From a virus: 64,000 bases of DNA. A model generated the notes under the pieces. The model did not search any database. It worked only from the letters and a program-made list of their open reading frames with translations, and was not told where the DNA came from. The translations under genes and the position numbers were made by a program. The stretch is from positions 30,637 through 94,636 of the IMG/VR virus record IMGVR_UViG_3300030333_003379, one strand, 5' to 3'. Below are positions 51,653 to 60,124 of this stretch, piece after piece; position 1 is the stretch's first letter, and each line of letters opens with the position of its first letter.

Positions 51653-52495
51653 ATGAAACCCATTGAGATATATGAAGTTGGCCCAAGGGATGGCTTACAA
51701 GCACTTTCTCATACTGTTTCTATTGAAGATAAGGTTGATTTAATCGAATCTCTGGTCAATGGTGGGTTGATTGATATTGAAGTGGGTTCTTTTGTTCACC
51801 CCAAATTAGTTCCAAGTATGGCGGATTCGGATGAAGTATTCAAGGCAGTATGGCACTTAGATGCCTGTCTTGGAGTCCTTGTGCCAAATCACAGGGGAAT
51901 TGAGAGAGCCAAAAAGGTCGGTGCAAAATACTACAACATATTCTTCTCCCCTACTCATTCATTCAATGTAGCCAATCACGGTAAATCATACCAAGAAGTG
52001 GTTGATCACTATTATCAAGCACTAGAAGGAATACCAAAAGAGAATATCCGAGTATATCTTTCAATGGCATTCAGATCTAACAAAAAGGAAATGAGTAGAG
52101 CAATGAAAGATGCTTGCGCCCTTGGCACTACTGTGGTATTATGCGACACAGATGGAACGGCAACCAATGAACAAGTGTATCACACTATACGCAGAGCAAA
52201 GCAACATACCGACAATATAGCCCTTCATCTTCACAAAAGCACCAAGTTATTCCAACATATTGCTACTGCATACGAAATGGGGGTCACTCAATTCGATAGT
52301 AGCATAGGAGGCATGGGTGGTTGCCCCTTCGTCAAGGGGTCAGAAGCAAACCTTGCAACAGAAGCATTAGTCAAGTGGTGCAACCAAATGCACATCCCTT
52401 GTGGTGTATCTCTGGAGGATTTAGAACCTGCTTTAGAAATTGTAAAGCGAATCAAAGTCCCTCATCAACCCGTCTTGGTTGAATCCCCAAATTAA
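51653..52495 (+). CDS. HMG-CoA-lyase-like enzyme (DRE-TIM family)
   Basis: The 280-residue product covers a complete TIM barrel. Active-site pattern residues of HMG-CoA lyase are present: R12, D13 and Q16 in GPRDGLQ, E43 in IEVGSF, the metal ligands H192 and H194 in LHLHKS, C224 in GGCPFVKGSEAN, and N233 nine residues later, the same spacing as in the human enzyme (C266/N275). FSPTHSFNVAN and LCDTDGTAT also fit. The reaction would be HMG-CoA to acetyl-CoA plus acetoacetate. Its 3' end overlaps the convergent methyltransferase gene by 44 bases. Other DRE-TIM lyases remain possible. Confidence 0.82.
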   Translation: MKPIEIYEVGPRDGLQALSHTVSIEDKVDLIESLVNGGLIDIEVGSFVHPKLVPSMADSDEVFKAVWHLDACLGVLVPNHRGIERAKKVGAKYYNIFFSPTHSFNVANHGKSYQEVVDHYYQALEGIPKENIRVYLSMAFRSNKKEMSRAMKDACALGTTVVLCDTDGTATNEQVYHTIRRAKQHTDNIALHLHKSTKLFQHIATAYEMGVTQFDSSIGGMGGCPFVKGSEANLATEALVKWCNQMHIPCGVSLEDLEPALEIVKRIKVPHQPVLVESPN

Positions 52496-54857
52496 AAGGC
52501 AATATAGGGGTCATTGTTTCATCATCATATCCTAAAGTGCCTCCACCAAATAACTGAACGGGTCTATTTTTCTTACCATGTGCATGAGGGTTGAATGATA
52601 TCGGGACACCACCCCAACAAGCACCACAACCCCTATCTTGGCAACTACCACCTAATTGAGAAGTGGGGCAAATGTGAATACCTTCACCAGAAGCACCTAC
52701 AAACGAAGGTGCTATCTGTGGGTGAGATGTTAATTCACGGAATCTATCTGTTAGGGCTGGCAAACCTGCTGCTTCATTTGCATCATCATCTAACCCTTGA
52801 CCGACATATGGTGCGCTCAATGATACTTTGAGGCTTTCAGGTATTGCGGTATCCCAATCTCTTACTTTCATATATTCATGGAGGGCGTTTTCCTCACGAG
52901 TTGGCAGCCAAACATCAGATTTGATGGGGCTTCTTGCCATAATGTGTTTGACGGCATCGGCAATTAACGATAAGTGTCTGGCTCTATCCTTTACTTTTCT
53001 TCCTTGTAAATCACCTGAATCTAACATTCTAAATCTTGGATCTCCAAAGTCCAAAACAGATGCAGGTATTCGGTTTGCTAATGCAGAAGCATATTCAATT
53101 GTTCCTTCTTCATCAGGCATTCGTAACGCAGCAGCATTACGCCAATGTGCAATTTGCTTGTTGTTCAAACGATATTTACCTTGATCGTGAGCATAGCAAT
53201 TCTCACAGGTCGAACCAGCACATCTCCGTAAAGTGCTACCAACCCTACATAATTGAGTTGGGAATCCTTGAGAACCACCCGGCATTTTAGATGTTGAACC
53301 AAACGGACTACCAAGTATTCTGTGACCTTCTGAACGGAGATTTTTTCCACCTGTAATGTCCTTGAAATCAGGTAATAACTCATCTAACCCCTCAAGAGGG
53401 TAACTTACATTGTGTTCTCGGTCAAATCGTGCAATGGGTTCAGGGTTTGCCTCATTCCAAAGGTAAATCTGGTCTTTGTTGTCTTTGTATGGTGTTCCAC
53501 CAAACCTCTTATCCCAATGCAATAAATCATCAGGGTCGCCTAATGCTTTGTTGAGAGTATCGGCCAATTCCGTTAAGTCATTGACGATAGATCTGCGGAT
53601 AATGCCTTGTGGGTCTATCTCATCGGGGAAGAATGCAGCCTTTCCTAACCACAAAGATGGGTCAAAGGACTCATCGAATCTTTCCTCCCATTTTTGCTGT
53701 TCGCCTTCTGTGCCTACAAATTGCTTATCTGGATGGTGTTGAAACCACCTTGCAGCATCCATATCGGGTATGTTAGCAATAGCAATTAGTTCTGGTTTAA
53801 TACCACGACTTGCTGCTCTTGTTCCAGCAGTATCCATCCTACGATTCAACAATGTTTTGAATCCTCTATCACGATACATTTCAGCAACATTAGGACTGTT
53901 GAATGCTACAATAGGCAAACCATCTTCTGCTAATTCACCTAATTGATTTGCCAATGCTTCTTGACCTGCATCCCCCATATTGATACCATAAGATGCTGCC
54001 TCACCCGCATATGGTGGATCAACGGCAGCAAGGTCTTTTCTCGGATTCAAATCTAGATTCTCAAAGAACTCATCAACAGGGCCGGGCTTCATTGTCCAAT
54101 CCTCCATCAAAGGCTGATAATGCTGATAGTTCCACACATCAGCATAAGGGCCAAAAGCCCCTCTTGTTTGTGTATAACGACCTGTTTCTGGATTATATCG
54201 AGTAAAGGCATTGGTTGATGTTTGTTGAGTCATTAACCATAATTGGGCTAATCTTTGCCAACCATCTAAATCTAATTCTCCACTATTCGCCATATCAATC
54301 ATGTAATTGAGGCTACCTTCTTGTGGGTCTTTTGTGCTACCACGCAGAGTCGGGCCGGTGTAAGTGCTAAAGTCAGCACCACCGTGAGTAAAATCATCTC
54401 CAAAGAATGTGGGTTTAGATACTTCTCCCGGTGTTGCAACTTGCTCTCGCTCTTTACCACCCTTTACTGCACTTGCATCAATACCGTGGCCTGTGAACTC
54501 ATGCCAAGGCAATTCTAGTCCACCGGGTGTATCACGCATTTCCTCATACGCATTCATCAAATGAGTATCAGCATCACCAACTACAACTTCTTTTGCTGGC
54601 ATATTGAGAGCGATATTCGCCCCACCAAGCGCAGGGTCAAGAAGTCGCTGTGCGCCAACTGATTGCATTGCATCTCTTAATGGCCCAAGGTAATGTGACT
54701 TCGCTTTACTACCTGCCCACTTTAATGGTGAAGGGATACGAGTTTTACCTGTAATATCCCCCCCTACTTTACGAGCAATCGCTGGCGTTATGCCTAAACC
54801 ACGAACCCCCATGGCTTTTGCGATCTCTATCTCATCTTTAACAGGATCATTGCTCAT
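52452..54857 (-). CDS. Adenine DNA methyltransferase fused to gp88-like Cys domain
   Basis: The product is about 801 residues from ATG 54857, with GGGGGAT upstream and overlap with the preceding stop. Residues 41-375 resemble a Dam/D12-class N6-adenine methyltransferase: SPLKWAGSK (43-51), LLDPALGGANIAL at the SAM site and the catalytic DPPY (280-283). After a spacer, residues about 510-795 look like the phage gp88 family: CAGSTCENCYAHDQGKY (546-562) and, near the end, ICPTSQLGGS then CGACW. The Cys sets probably bind metal. The fusion is unusual. It may protect or mark viral DNA. Confidence 0.7.
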   Translation of the reverse strand: MSNDPVKDEIEIAKAMGVRGLGITPAIARKVGGDITGKTRIPSPLKWAGSKAKSHYLGPLRDAMQSVGAQRLLDPALGGANIALNMPAKEVVVGDADTHLMNAYEEMRDTPGGLELPWHEFTGHGIDASAVKGGKEREQVATPGEVSKPTFFGDDFTHGGADFSTYTGPTLRGSTKDPQEGSLNYMIDMANSGELDLDGWQRLAQLWLMTQQTSTNAFTRYNPETGRYTQTRGAFGPYADVWNYQHYQPLMEDWTMKPGPVDEFFENLDLNPRKDLAAVDPPYAGEAASYGINMGDAGQEALANQLGELAEDGLPIVAFNSPNVAEMYRDRGFKTLLNRRMDTAGTRAASRGIKPELIAIANIPDMDAARWFQHHPDKQFVGTEGEQQKWEERFDESFDPSLWLGKAAFFPDEIDPQGIIRRSIVNDLTELADTLNKALGDPDDLLHWDKRFGGTPYKDNKDQIYLWNEANPEPIARFDREHNVSYPLEGLDELLPDFKDITGGKNLRSEGHRILGSPFGSTSKMPGGSQGFPTQLCRVGSTLRRCAGSTCENCYAHDQGKYRLNNKQIAHWRNAAALRMPDEEGTIEYASALANRIPASVLDFGDPRFRMLDSGDLQGRKVKDRARHLSLIADAVKHIMARSPIKSDVWLPTREENALHEYMKVRDWDTAIPESLKVSLSAPYVGQGLDDDANEAAGLPALTDRFRELTSHPQIAPSFVGASGEGIHICPTSQLGGSCQDRGCGACWGGVPISFNPHAHGKKNRPVQLFGGGTLGYDDETMTPILPFNLGIQPRRVDEGL

Positions 54858-55383
54858 CGGGATTATCCCCCATTTCATCAAGAAGTTTCTGGTTGGCTTC
54901 TTGGACTATACGCATTTGCTCTGCAAACGCTTCGTTATACATGGGATTATCATATACTGTGATACCCGGACTACCTGCTGACTTATCTTCATTAGATGGT
55001 GTTCCACTTGGCAACATATGGGGCAAAATGTCCTCTGGTGGTATATTTTCATTGGATACCCAAGAAGCATCTGCACTCACTTCATCGGGATTCATACCCA
55101 ATATAGCAAGCATCATTGGACTATGATCCATTCCCGGTTTCATTCTTGGGTCGCCTTCATCACGCCAGAATGGAACAGTAGCGATTTTAGGAGAACCCAT
55201 TCTACCAAAGGAAACCCACCTTCGGGCTATTTCGGGGTCTTTTGAAGCATATACTTCACCAAAATTACTCTTGATGCCTTCGTGGAGAATGCCACCTTTA
55301 CCGTGAAGATTTTCTTCGGGAGTAGCATGGTAATACCACGGTGCTTTCACAACCGCCCAACCTGCATCAAATGCTCTACTCAT
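54847..55383 (-). CDS. ADP-ribosyltransferase-like protein with N-terminal A-F-x-x-[AG]-W tag
   Basis: The product is about 178 residues. ATG 55383 (MSRAFDAGWAVVK) follows GGGGGAG and gives an exact copy of the recurrent tag at the N-terminus. After it comes WYYHATPEENLHGKGGILHE and GEVYASKDPEIARRWVSF, the H-A-T-P / G-I-x-x-G / V-Y-A-S pattern shared by ADP-ribosyltransferase-fold and tRNA 2'-phosphotransferase-like proteins. The remaining part is Pro/Asp-rich. Catalytic residues cannot be assigned with confidence. If active it would modify a host or viral protein or nucleic acid. Confidence 0.5.
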   Translation of the reverse strand: MSRAFDAGWAVVKAPWYYHATPEENLHGKGGILHEGIKSNFGEVYASKDPEIARRWVSFGRMGSPKIATVPFWRDEGDPRMKPGMDHSPMMLAILGMNPDEVSADASWVSNENIPPEDILPHMLPSGTPSNEDKSAGSPGITVYDNPMYNEAFAEQMRIVQEANQKLLDEMGDNPDEQ

Positions 55384-58300
55384 CCTTCTCCCCCTTCGGT
55401 TTCCTGTAAAACGCATCTGTTAAGAATTGTGGGTCAATTTCCTTTTCATCATCATTTTTTAACCTACGATTCGCTATTTCGCTTAAAATATCATTGAGGG
55501 TTTTCCTTTTCCGACCCATATTTGCATCATCTGTTGGTTTTTTCAAATGTTTCATGTATTCATCCAAATCCCATTTTGCTCTGTTATGCCCACTTCTGGA
55601 TACATTTTTGTATTCCGAACTAAATGGTTTATCACCAAACCAACCGCCTTCATATGCCATTTCCTCATCTTCTAATGGAACACCTATGTCGTGCTGGCTT
55701 TCATCTTCATCAACAACTCGATGCGTATCTAAATCCATAAATGCCTGTGCTATGGCACGAGTTACAGGATCATATTCGTGCTTTTCTCGTGGAATAGGCT
55801 TTGATGGTCTTTCTCTTTTGCCCTTTGAACCTCTCCTTTTCATCCATATACCTTTAGGCATATCTTCATCTGCGTAGTAAGATTCGTGATCACCACCGAT
55901 TAGATATTTGTATTGTGCTTCTGGTATTGAAATACCTTCTTTTTCTGCTATATCTCTAATGAAAGCCCAATCACTAATTTCAGGGTTAGTTACACCTGCT
56001 CTTGGCCCGACTCTATGTGTTTCACCATATTTGCTTTTACTCCTAAATGCCTTATCTGGATCATCCAATACATTCCATATTGACGGGTCTTTCATCCCTC
56101 TAGCAACCCTTCGCATTATTGGCTTACCTGCCAATGGGTGAGGCACTAATTCCTCTTTTGGATAAAGCCCTTCTTCTGGCTTCCTCCAATCAGAAATCCG
56201 ATCAAGTGTGCTTTGTATTTCGCCATGGGGGTCATCGAAAGATTGTTCCTCCATATCATCATCTCCCCAACTTTCATGGCGTTTCCATTTGCGGGTAACG
56301 CCCGGATATCGGTAATCTCTAGGGTTGTTAGGAACTCTTTCTAATGCTTGTGTTGGTATTAAACCATAATACAAAGAAGGGAATATATTCTCTGCAAACC
56401 TTTCGCCTCGTGGTCGGGGTTCATTGTAGTAACTTTGTGCTTCTTTTTGCCAATACTCTAATGCTGCTTGATGTTCTGGATTATCAGGCTCAAACTCTGT
56501 GAAACTGTAATCACTCAACATTTTATCAGGATACACTTTAGGGCGACTGATAGAATCAGCATCAGTAATTCCTAACTTTTCTGCCAAATCACTAATCTGT
56601 TGCTTCATAGCAGCCTTTTCTGCTGCTACACCTTCTGCCCATGCCCGTTCATTTGGGCCGGCTTCTGTGTAATCATCGTTGCCCCACCATATTCTATGGT
56701 CATCCCAATCTTTCTCTGCTGCTGCGGTGAATACATCATTGTATCTAGATCTCTCCCAATCACCAGCCCATCTGCTTTTCTCATCCCATGTATCTTTCAA
56801 TTTGTTATACAAATTGAATAACTGCTCATACTCATCTTTTTGATCACCGAACATTGAAAAATTAGGTCTTTTGCTTCTAGGTATTTCCAAATTAGTATGG
56901 AAAGGCCACCTAGATTGTTGTTCGGGCATCCAATCATATGTTAATTCTGTATCTGGATCCACCCAATCAGGATTTATGCTTGTTCCATAACTACTTGTTG
57001 GCATTTTTATTTGGTCAGCCACCATTGACGCTAGTATTCTTCTCAATTCAAGACGACCAATCTCGCCTTTGATGTTTTCAGGTAAATCCGCAATAGTGCG
57101 TGGTAATGGTGCATTACCTGCAACTACTTCATCAAAATGAGCATCTAATGCTCTTAACGCATCACCAGATAATTCCAACGCAGCCTTTCTGCGCCCTGCG
57201 GGTCTATCTGGGCGGTTGAGATAACCTTCTGGGTCTGTTTCATACATTGCTGAATCTGATAATATCCCTGCCCCTTGATTGATAATTGCATTCCTCAAAT
57301 TACGATAAATACGCTCTTGAGGGGGCAACAGTAACTTTTCTGCTTCTGGCTCTGGAGTTGGTGTCCAACCCTCATCCATACCAATAGGTGGCCTTCTTTC
57401 TGGTGGAATACCCATAATGCGCCTTAATTCATGTGTGTTCATACCCCATTTATTACTTGGTTTAAGCGCACTTGCCATCCTTTTTGCGTTAATCGGATCT
57501 TCAATACCCCACTTCTTCTGTGCAGCCTCTACCATTTCCAAATGCTTACGCCTTTGTTCCTGTTCTACATCTCGATGGTGTAACCATTTACCCATGGCAT
57601 AACCGGGATTTTGAGGATATTCCGCAGTATATGCCGCCTTTTCATGCCAAGCCGAAGGGCTTTGACCCCACTTTTTGGTTTGGCCTTGTGTTGGATTAAG
57701 AATAGCGGGTTCTCGTAAAATGTGCTTCATGGCCGCAGGGTTATCCATGAGAAAAGCCATTTTATCGCTAATTTTATCAGAACGAGTAGTTGGATTATCG
57801 AAATCCCTATCGAATCTCGTATTAGAAGCGTATCTTGGATCTAATTTGATACGATTCAAAGCACCCTGTGTTGCTCTATGACCCATCTCATGCACAATAG
57901 TATCAATAATATCAGGCTCAACATCATCTAGCCATTCACTATACCTTCTATTGTAATCTTCCATTGCTTCTTCATAACTTTCCCGACCCATAGAAGCCTC
58001 TTGCACTATATCCCCATCTTCATCTAACACCTCTAACTCATTTCTCCATTTACCTGCTATTCCGTAATCTTCATCATATGCGCTAGGGTCTGCCCATGGC
58101 CTTTCATTCTCACCACCTTTCCATTGGAAAAAACTCTTATCTGGTTTTTCAGGCGCACGACCTGTTCTCCACCCTGAACCTTCTGCAAAAGGTGAAAGAT
58201 ACACGGCTTGTGCTAATTCTCTCGGTGTAAGATAGCGAGTTACTTCTTGACCGTCAATAACATCAGTCCTTGTTTCGCCTTCAAAGTTATCAGGATCAAA

Positions 58301-58447
58301 GTCATCAGGTAATGTTTGAACCATGTTTATTGTGTCTGGATGAAATGACGACCAACCGAGATAATCCCCCTTATCCCGTCTGCCTGTGGGTTTGAGAATG
58401 AAATCGGCTTTCATTATTTTCGCCAAGGCTTGTGGTGTAAGACCCAT
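55376..58447 (-). CDS. Large protein with an HExxH zinc-protease motif
   Basis: The product is 1023 residues, with its start overlapping the previous stop (TAATG). Residues 184-192 read TIVHEMGHR, an HExxH zincin motif inside a helical segment (DIIDTIVHEMGHRATQGALN). The third zinc ligand is not obvious. The remainder is hydrophilic with many Trp, Tyr, Pro and acidic residues and no recognised domain. The N-terminus has LAKIMKADFILKP, at most a weak echo of the tag. It could be a maturation or host-directed protease or a virion protein. Confidence 0.5.
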   Translation of the reverse strand: MGLTPQALAKIMKADFILKPTGRRDKGDYLGWSSFHPDTINMVQTLPDDFDPDNFEGETRTDVIDGQEVTRYLTPRELAQAVYLSPFAEGSGWRTGRAPEKPDKSFFQWKGGENERPWADPSAYDEDYGIAGKWRNELEVLDEDGDIVQEASMGRESYEEAMEDYNRRYSEWLDDVEPDIIDTIVHEMGHRATQGALNRIKLDPRYASNTRFDRDFDNPTTRSDKISDKMAFLMDNPAAMKHILREPAILNPTQGQTKKWGQSPSAWHEKAAYTAEYPQNPGYAMGKWLHHRDVEQEQRRKHLEMVEAAQKKWGIEDPINAKRMASALKPSNKWGMNTHELRRIMGIPPERRPPIGMDEGWTPTPEPEAEKLLLPPQERIYRNLRNAIINQGAGILSDSAMYETDPEGYLNRPDRPAGRRKAALELSGDALRALDAHFDEVVAGNAPLPRTIADLPENIKGEIGRLELRRILASMVADQIKMPTSSYGTSINPDWVDPDTELTYDWMPEQQSRWPFHTNLEIPRSKRPNFSMFGDQKDEYEQLFNLYNKLKDTWDEKSRWAGDWERSRYNDVFTAAAEKDWDDHRIWWGNDDYTEAGPNERAWAEGVAAEKAAMKQQISDLAEKLGITDADSISRPKVYPDKMLSDYSFTEFEPDNPEHQAALEYWQKEAQSYYNEPRPRGERFAENIFPSLYYGLIPTQALERVPNNPRDYRYPGVTRKWKRHESWGDDDMEEQSFDDPHGEIQSTLDRISDWRKPEEGLYPKEELVPHPLAGKPIMRRVARGMKDPSIWNVLDDPDKAFRSKSKYGETHRVGPRAGVTNPEISDWAFIRDIAEKEGISIPEAQYKYLIGGDHESYYADEDMPKGIWMKRRGSKGKRERPSKPIPREKHEYDPVTRAIAQAFMDLDTHRVVDEDESQHDIGVPLEDEEMAYEGGWFGDKPFSSEYKNVSRSGHNRAKWDLDEYMKHLKKPTDDANMGRKRKTLNDILSEIANRRLKNDDEKEIDPQFLTDAFYRKPKGEKDE

Positions 58448-59994
58448 TAAGCAACCCTCCTTGGTTGAACATTGCGGAATATGTTTTCCATGATATTTGG
58501 ATTTAGGGTATTACCTAGTTGAGTATCAATGATATTCTGTCGCTTCTTCTTAGGTGGATTGACTTGGAATCCTTGATTATCCCTTTGAGGGAAATTGAAT
58601 GCTTTTGCTTCTTCTGGTGTCCAGCCCTGTATTTGCATGACTTCGGGGCGAGTTAATTTACGAACATGGGTTAAAGCAGGTCTGTGATGGGTTACAGATT
58701 CAGATGGGCCACTAAGTGGATTGATATGTTTCCATGCAAAACCTCGCTTTTCATCATTCCACGGTGATCCGCCTCTCCCCGGATTGATTGAACCTCCCAT
58801 ACTCAATGTTGGAACGGATAGTAAATCCATTGCATTAGGGGCATTGCCTTGTTGAAGTAAGTAATCAATTTGCGCTTGGCGATCACCTTCTTCCCACTCT
58901 TGTTGCATATACGGGAAGTGGTCGTTTATGCTACGATAATTTCCTCTACCCATGATTTGTGGTGTAGCCTTAGAGCCGTGAACCGCATACATTCGTTGTC
59001 TTACGGTTGGAGAACCAAACATACCCGATTCAAGAAGTGGACTTTCTCTCGCCATGGTTTTGAACTCTTGTGAGATGTTTTTATCACGGAGTAAAGGTTT
59101 GAGGATTTCAGGTGATTGTTCCACCGACATAACCACAGGGGCATTCTCCCATCCCATTACTTCACTCATAATATCGTCAGCAAAGCGCATACCTTCCATT
59201 GCACCACTCACATCAACATCTTTCGATTGATTAGAGCGAGCGATTTTCTTGCATGATGGTGATTGATGTAATGCCCAACTATCCAATCCTGTGGTGGCAT
59301 CGTGAATATGACCTAATGTATCGTCAAGTGTTTCTGGACTAAACCATTGTTGTATATGCTTACCCGGTAGATTCTCATTGAGTGTGCGAATTGACTCATC
59401 CCAACCATCCATAGCCAACACAGGATTCGCCCCAACTCGCATAGCAGCCGTTTCGGGCGCACCCATACCAGAAAATAGAGTTACCAATCCTTCAAAGGGG
59501 GCATCATCGGGCTTATCTTCATACATTGAATACTTCAAAATAGCATCCCAACCCGCTTCAAATGCGTCACTAGAGGCTAAATGCCCCATTGACCTTGACG
59601 AACAGGCATCCCATGTATCCAATACCATTTGGGCTACTTTCTTCTCTTGATCACTACCTTGTCGTAACCATAATTCCATTTTCTCTTGTAATTCAGCACA
59701 AGACCACCCCTCATCACCATTGGCTACCGCTTCTGCTAAATCAAACAACATTTGAGTGAAGAAGGGGTCTGAAAGGGGATTTGAGCCTTCTTGCTTGGCA
59801 TACTCAAACATCCATGACGATAATTCCTCTCGTGCCTCTGCACAACAGGGATCTTCAATTTCATCAGTAAGGGTATCCAAATCTTCTATGGTTCGCTCTG
59901 GCTCATACATCACAAAAGGTTGAGATGGCTCTGGATTTACATTGATTCTTGGTGAGCCGTCAGGTCGTTTAAGACCAAAGTTATCACTCACCAT
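58447..59994 (-). CDS. C5-cytosine DNA methyltransferase with tagged N-terminus
   Basis: The product is 515 residues. An N-terminal helical Cys-containing domain (about 45-135) and a tag copy (DAFEAGWDAILK, 143-154) precede the catalytic domain. Methyltransferase motifs in order: I LFSGMGAPE (173-181), IV SPSCKK with catalytic C248 (PSC in place of PPC), VI VEQ (291-293), VIII TVRQRMYAV (330-338) and X QLGNTLNP near 490; RPEVMQIQGW supports motif IX. SAM-dependent cytosine methylation of DNA is therefore likely. GGGGTGA precedes the ATG and lies in a hairpin. Confidence 0.8.
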   Translation of the reverse strand: MVSDNFGLKRPDGSPRINVNPEPSQPFVMYEPERTIEDLDTLTDEIEDPCCAEAREELSSWMFEYAKQEGSNPLSDPFFTQMLFDLAEAVANGDEGWSCAELQEKMELWLRQGSDQEKKVAQMVLDTWDACSSRSMGHLASSDAFEAGWDAILKYSMYEDKPDDAPFEGLVTLFSGMGAPETAAMRVGANPVLAMDGWDESIRTLNENLPGKHIQQWFSPETLDDTLGHIHDATTGLDSWALHQSPSCKKIARSNQSKDVDVSGAMEGMRFADDIMSEVMGWENAPVVMSVEQSPEILKPLLRDKNISQEFKTMARESPLLESGMFGSPTVRQRMYAVHGSKATPQIMGRGNYRSINDHFPYMQQEWEEGDRQAQIDYLLQQGNAPNAMDLLSVPTLSMGGSINPGRGGSPWNDEKRGFAWKHINPLSGPSESVTHHRPALTHVRKLTRPEVMQIQGWTPEEAKAFNFPQRDNQGFQVNPPKKKRQNIIDTQLGNTLNPNIMENIFRNVQPRRVA

Positions 59995-59998
59995 GTTT

Positions 59999-60013
59999 CA
60001 CCCCGAAGGGGTG
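59999..60013 (-). promoter_or_regulatory. Hairpin covering the Shine-Dalgarno of the cytosine methyltransferase
   Basis: On the minus strand CACCCC-TTC-GGGGTG ends five bases before the ATG. The GGGGTGA ribosome site is thus one arm of a six-base-pair stem. This could limit translation or be a binding site for a regulator. Confidence 0.5.
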
Positions 60014-60027
60014 TGAATCCAAAAGTG

Positions 60028-60043
60028 TTGCCGTAATCGGCAA
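60028..60043. promoter_or_regulatory. Palindromic operator candidate
   Basis: Arms TTGCCG and CGGCAA are perfect reverse complements with TAAT between them. The site is 34 bases from the methyltransferase start and 82 from the thermosome start. A dimeric regulator is suggested. Confidence 0.5.
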
Positions 60044-60124
60044 TAATCAAACACCCGTTTTACATGGATGTTAGGGTTGCCAATGATGATAAGGTTGATA
60101 GGTTAGATTGTATGCCCTCGTAAT

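Larger units (their letters stand above)
59995..60124. promoter_or_regulatory. Divergent intergenic region between methyltransferase and thermosome
   Basis: This 130-base region separates two divergent genes and must hold both promoters. It carries a palindrome TTGCCG-TAAT-CGGCAA (60028-60043), and GGGTGT (60009-60014) matched inversely by ACACCC (60051-60056). No single strong TATA box stands out; TTTTACAT near 60058 on the plus strand is the best candidate. Confidence 0.55.
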
